Part shown: piece after piece, positions 15,257-17,747 of the stretch | Layout: each line of letters begins with the position of its first letter | Position numbering within the stretch: the first letter of the stretch is position 1 | NCBI GenBank assembly: GCA_003315675.1 | Contig: NIZU01000049.1 | Coordinates: 1 to 17,747, forward strand | Source of the DNA: Methanocorpusculum sp. MCE | GTDB lineage: Archaea > Halobacteriota > Methanomicrobia > Methanomicrobiales > Methanocorpusculaceae | Length of the DNA stretch: 17,747 nt | Reading direction: 5' to 3' | Position numbers and translations under genes: made by a program | The notes under the pieces: generated by a model | Told to the model about the DNA's origin: nothing | Seen by the model: the letters and a program-made list of their open reading frames with translations, nothing else | Databases searched by the model: none

Positions 15257-15360
15257 TATGTTCATGCGTTCTGTAATGATATTAAGGTAAACCATAGGCT
15301 ATTCGTATGCTGGATATTGTCTGATGCAAAAAGCAGATGGGACAATCTTTTCTGATGTAA

Positions 15361-15371
15361 TCTAATTATAT
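15361..15371 (+). promoter_or_regulatory. Candidate TATA box for argG-aglJ
   Basis: TCTAATTATAT precedes the argG start by about 75 bases. Transcription would start near 15392, leaving a leader of about 50 bases that includes the repeated element and the GGAG ribosome site at 15431-15434. Confidence 0.35.
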
Positions 15372-15404
15372 CGATACCGCAAGCCACAGTATTGAATATC
15401 TTGC

Positions 15405-15427
15405 GCACACAAATAGTATCAAGTATT
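15405..15427 (+). promoter_or_regulatory. Upstream element of argG, similar to one before the exporter
   Basis: Contains the quasi-palindrome AATAGTATCAAGTATT (15412-15427) just after CACACA, ending 14 bases before the argG start codon and near the predicted transcription start, where a bound protein could repress. See the matching element at 15235-15256. A GGAG site follows at 15431. Confidence 0.35.
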
Positions 15428-15441
15428 TATCGGAGATTCAC

Positions 15442-16650
15442 ATGACAGATACAAATGAGAAAACAGGGAAAGGCACTGTTGTCCTCGCCTTTTCCGGAGG
15501 TCTCGACACCTCGATTTGTGTTCCAATCTTGAAGAACATGTACGGATACGATCGTGTGGTCACGGTTGTGGCAGATGTTGGTCAGCCTGAAAGCGAAGTC
15601 AAAATGGCCACCGACAAAGGAAACCTCATCGCAGACAAGTATTATACCCTCGACCTAAAGGATGCATTTGTCAAAAACCATGTCTTCCCGGCAATCAAGG
15701 CGAATGCGCTTTACGAAGGATACCCGATGGGCACATCCCTCGCCCGCCCGATCATCGCCGAAGAGATCGTAAAAATCGCAAAACAGGAAAATGCTGCAGC
15801 AATCGGACACGGATGTACCGGTAAAGGAAACGATCAGCTTCGATTCGATTACATCTTCCGCATGCACGGATTCGACATCGTCGCTCCGATGCGTGAACAC
15901 AATATGACCCGTGAATGGGAGATCGATTACGCAGAGCAGAACAATGTTCCAATCCCGGTAAAAAAATCCACCCCGTGGAGTGTTGACGAGAACATCTGGT
16001 CCCGCAGCATCGAAGGCGGCCGCCTTGAAGAGCCGGACTATCATCCCCCTGAAGAGATATACCACTGGACTGCAGCTCTCAAAGACACGCCGAACGAGCC
16101 CGACATCGTCACGATCGGATTCGAAAACGGTGTGCCGGTATCTTTGAACGGCAAAAAAATGAGCGGTGTCGAACTGATCGTCACGCTCAACAAGCTTGCC
16201 GGAAAACACAGCGTCGGCAGAAACGATATGGTCGAAGACCGTGTGCTTGGTCTGAAAGCCAGAGAAAATTACGAACACCCAGCGGCAACCGTTCTGATTG
16301 CAGCTCACAAAGATCTTGAGAAACTGGTCCTTTCCCGGGCAGAGCTGAAGTTCAAGAACATGGTCGATGAGCAGTGGGCTGAACTTGCCTATATGGGACT
16401 TATTCACGAGCCGCTCTACCATGACCTGAATGCGTTCATCAACAAAACGCAGGAACGGGTTACCGGAACGGTCGATGTTCAGCTCTATAAAGGCGGCCTT
16501 CACATCATGGGAAGAGCTTCACCGAATGCGATCTACTCTATGGATATGGTTTCCTTCGATTCAACAACCATTGATCAGCGGGATGCTATCGGATACTCCA
16601 AATACTTCGGCATCCAGGGCAGAATGCTCTGGCAGCTTCAGAATAAGTAA
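15442..16650 (+). CDS. argG: Argininosuccinate synthase
   Basis: Joins citrulline and aspartate with ATP hydrolysis to AMP, the next-to-last step of arginine synthesis in the cytoplasm. The 402-residue product has the usual length. The nucleotide-binding PP-loop is AFSGGLDTS (16-24), followed by VVADVGQPE (42-50), the GHGCTGKGNDQLRFD segment (122-136) that binds citrulline and aspartate, and the STPWSVDENIWSRS stretch. The start is supported by CGGAG six bases upstream. It has no other arginine genes beside it; aglJ follows after 6 bases and is probably on the same message, although the functions are unrelated. A possible operator lies in the leader region. Confidence 0.96.
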   Translation: MTDTNEKTGKGTVVLAFSGGLDTSICVPILKNMYGYDRVVTVVADVGQPESEVKMATDKGNLIADKYYTLDLKDAFVKNHVFPAIKANALYEGYPMGTSLARPIIAEEIVKIAKQENAAAIGHGCTGKGNDQLRFDYIFRMHGFDIVAPMREHNMTREWEIDYAEQNNVPIPVKKSTPWSVDENIWSRSIEGGRLEEPDYHPPEEIYHWTAALKDTPNEPDIVTIGFENGVPVSLNGKKMSGVELIVTLNKLAGKHSVGRNDMVEDRVLGLKARENYEHPAATVLIAAHKDLEKLVLSRAELKFKNMVDEQWAELAYMGLIHEPLYHDLNAFINKTQERVTGTVDVQLYKGGLHIMGRASPNAIYSMDMVSFDSTTIDQRDAIGYSKYFGIQGRMLWQLQNK

Positions 16651-16656
16651 CAAATA

Positions 16657-17586
16657 ATGAATAAAGACGACGTCTGTGTACTGATCCCGACACTCAACGA
16701 GAAAGCAACGATCGGCTCTGTCATCAAGGAACTGCAGAGTCTTGGCTATAAGAATATCCTGATAGTAGACGGGCACTCCTCGGACGGGACGCCGGAAATT
16801 GCATCAGGCCTCGGTGCCAGGGTCATTACCCAGAACGGCAAAGGTAAAGGAGCTGCGATGATCGAAGCATTCAGGCAGATTACCAAACCCTACATCCTTA
16901 TGCTGGACGGAGACGGGACCAATCCTCCCGAATACGCCGATGCAATGCTCGAACCGCTTGTATCGGGAAGAGCGGATCATGTGATCGGCAATCGGCTCGG
17001 CAGTTATGAACACGGAGCTCTCACCCGTTTGAACCGTCTTGGAAATTCAGTCATGAACAAGTATTTCAAATGGGCGCACGGGGTCGATATGACGGACATC
17101 CTTTCGGGATATCGGGCGTTCACCAGGGAATCTATCGAAAAGATGAATCTCACCGAAGCCGGATTTGAAATCGAGACGGAGATCAGCTCGGCTGTCGTGC
17201 ATCACAATCTCCGATTCGAGGTCGTCCCAACATATTATAAGAAGCGTCCGGGGTCCCCCACCAAACTGAATCCTTTCCGTGACGGATACAAAATCATCAG
17301 AGCGATAAACAGATACGGGAAGATGAATAATCCCTTGTTCCATTTCAGCGTTCTTGGAATCCTTCTCGGCCTCGCTGGTTTCATCACCGGCATTTATGTT
17401 TTAGTTGATTGGTTTAAGGGAATCGAACATCTGCCGATGACGATTCTGACCATGCTCCTGATTGTGACCGGCATTCTGACATTTATGATTGGACTCATCA
17501 GCGACATGATCCTTGCATACCACCGGGAACAGATTCTTGAGCTGGAAAAGATTCGTGCCGAACTTGAAGAACTGAAAAAAACGTAA
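16657..17586 (+). CDS. aglJ: AglJ-type dolichyl-phosphate hexosyltransferase (GT2)
   Basis: A 309-residue family-2 glycosyltransferase closely patterned on haloarchaeal AglJ, which adds the first sugar to dolichol phosphate for S-layer N-glycosylation. Signatures are VCVLIPTLNEKATIG (6-20), ILIVDGHSSDGT (34-45), GKGKGAAM (61-68), the nucleotide-sugar motif LDGDG (83-87, DxD at 84-86) and LSGYRAF (149-155). Two C-terminal membrane helices (about 229-250 and 260-287) anchor it, and the last 20 residues form a charged coiled-coil tail. It follows argG by 6 bases without its own ribosome site, consistent with co-transcription. Eleven bases after its stop codon the insertion sequence begins, so any native terminator has been separated or replaced. 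The frame is intact. Sugar specificity is not readable. Confidence 0.87.
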   Translation: MNKDDVCVLIPTLNEKATIGSVIKELQSLGYKNILIVDGHSSDGTPEIASGLGARVITQNGKGKGAAMIEAFRQITKPYILMLDGDGTNPPEYADAMLEPLVSGRADHVIGNRLGSYEHGALTRLNRLGNSVMNKYFKWAHGVDMTDILSGYRAFTRESIEKMNLTEAGFEIETEISSAVVHHNLRFEVVPTYYKKRPGSPTKLNPFRDGYKIIRAINRYGKMNNPLFHFSVLGILLGLAGFITGIYVLVDWFKGIEHLPMTILTMLLIVTGILTFMIGLISDMILAYHREQILELEKIRAELEELKKT

Positions 17587-17627
17587 AATCAAAAAAAATG
17601 AGAATTTCTAACAACCTTTTTTTCGAC

Positions 17628-17641
17628 AGAAAGTACTTTCT
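17628..17641. repeat. 14-base palindrome in the IS leader, right copy
   Basis: AGAAAGTACTTTCT, perfect palindrome, 22 bases before the transposase start codon; identical to 59-72. Confidence 0.6.
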
Positions 17642-17663
17642 TTTCGTACGTTGAGTAGTATGT

Positions 17664-17747
17664 ATGGGGACTTTCAGCAGCTTTGGTCTCAACCAGGCAT
17701 ATCACGAACGTTATGAAAAACTTGGCGACCGTCTCTCCGACGTTGGT
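17664..17747 (+). CDS. Transposase N-terminus, IS5-like, right copy (cut by window edge)
   Basis: The first 28 codons are present and open to the window end. The stretch AYHERYEKLGDRLSDVG resembles the N-terminus of IS5-group transposases, where a YxxxxKLGDRLxEV segment precedes an IDWExFRP motif that would lie just beyond the window. An in-frame TGA at 17652 fixes the start at this ATG. The catalytic DDE residues are not in the window, so the family call is provisional. Confidence 0.6.
   Translation, partial: MGTFSSFGLNQAYHERYEKLGDRLSDVG

Larger units (their letters stand above)
17598..17747 (+). mobile_element. 5' end of an IS5-like insertion sequence, right copy (partial)
   Basis: The first 102 bases (17598-17699) are the inverted copy of 1-102. 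The outer edge is probably at 17598, where identity begins. The element starts ATGAGAATTTCTAACAACC, has a poly-T run (17617-17623), a 14-base palindrome (17628-17641) and the start of a transposase gene at 17664, and runs off the right edge. It sits 11 bases after the aglJ stop codon in an A-rich stretch and is co-directional with aglJ. Confidence 0.78.

Noticed and set aside
15655..16503. Open frame of 282 codons on the minus strand inside argG
   Set aside because: Shadow frame created by argG codon use; no recognisable motif and no promoter.
1..17747. A composite transposon carrying the whole 17.5-kb block
   Set aside because: The contents are chromosomal genes (argG, radB, larC, aglJ) with no passenger genes typical of transposons, and only the 5' parts of the elements are visible. 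Two independent insertions or contig ends explain the data more simply.

Overview
This window is a stretch of archaeal chromosome, most likely from a methanogen of the Methanomicrobiales (a Methanocorpusculum-like organism is my best guess, not proven). The evidence is a set of archaeal genes (radB, DUF371, an HVO_0476-type zinc-finger protein, aglJ), the methanogen-associated families DUF2193 and DUF2180, an AqpM-like aquaporin, TATA-like promoters, poly-T terminators, and only occasional GGAG ribosome sites. About nineteen complete genes fill nearly all of it. No tRNA, rRNA or CRISPR array is visible, and no gap between genes exceeds about 250 bases.

Layout: (1) 1-102 is the start of an insertion sequence reading off the left edge. 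(2) 131-1953, minus strand: larC (nickel-pincer cofactor nickel insertion) overlapping radB (RecA-family recombination protein). (3) 2198-3202: an alpha/alpha-toroid protein of unknown role. (4) 3315-6252: two tandem paralogous membrane proteins of the UPF0104/AglD-type flippase-like family, then an overlapping FkbM methyltransferase, probably one envelope glycan or lipid operon. (5) 6266-7528, minus: a CNNM/CorC-type transport protein; 7620-8462, minus: a TIM-barrel sugar isomerase-like protein. (6) 8505-10081: xseA and xseB (exonuclease VII), stop and start overlapping. (7) 10053-10481, minus: DUF371, overlapping the end of xseB; 10588-11178: HVO_0476-type zinc-finger protein. (8) 13693-11235, minus: a tightly coupled operon DUF2193, DUF2180, aquaporin. 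(9) 13811-15190, minus: a 14-helix DHA2 drug-type exporter, divergent from argG (15442-16650), which is followed by aglJ (16657-17586), the enzyme family that puts the first sugar on the dolichol carrier in archaeal N-glycosylation. (10) 17598-17747 is the start of a second copy of the same insertion sequence reading off the right edge.

The two window ends therefore carry the same element in inverted, outward-facing orientation (101 of 102 shared bases identical). This is either a real chromosomal arrangement of two IS copies or the mark of an assembly contig that stops at a multicopy repeat. The parts most worth following up are the methanogen operon DUF2193-DUF2180-aquaporin, the duplicated flippase-like pair with FkbM, a similar sequence element upstream of both the exporter and argG, and the insertion pattern of the IS copies.
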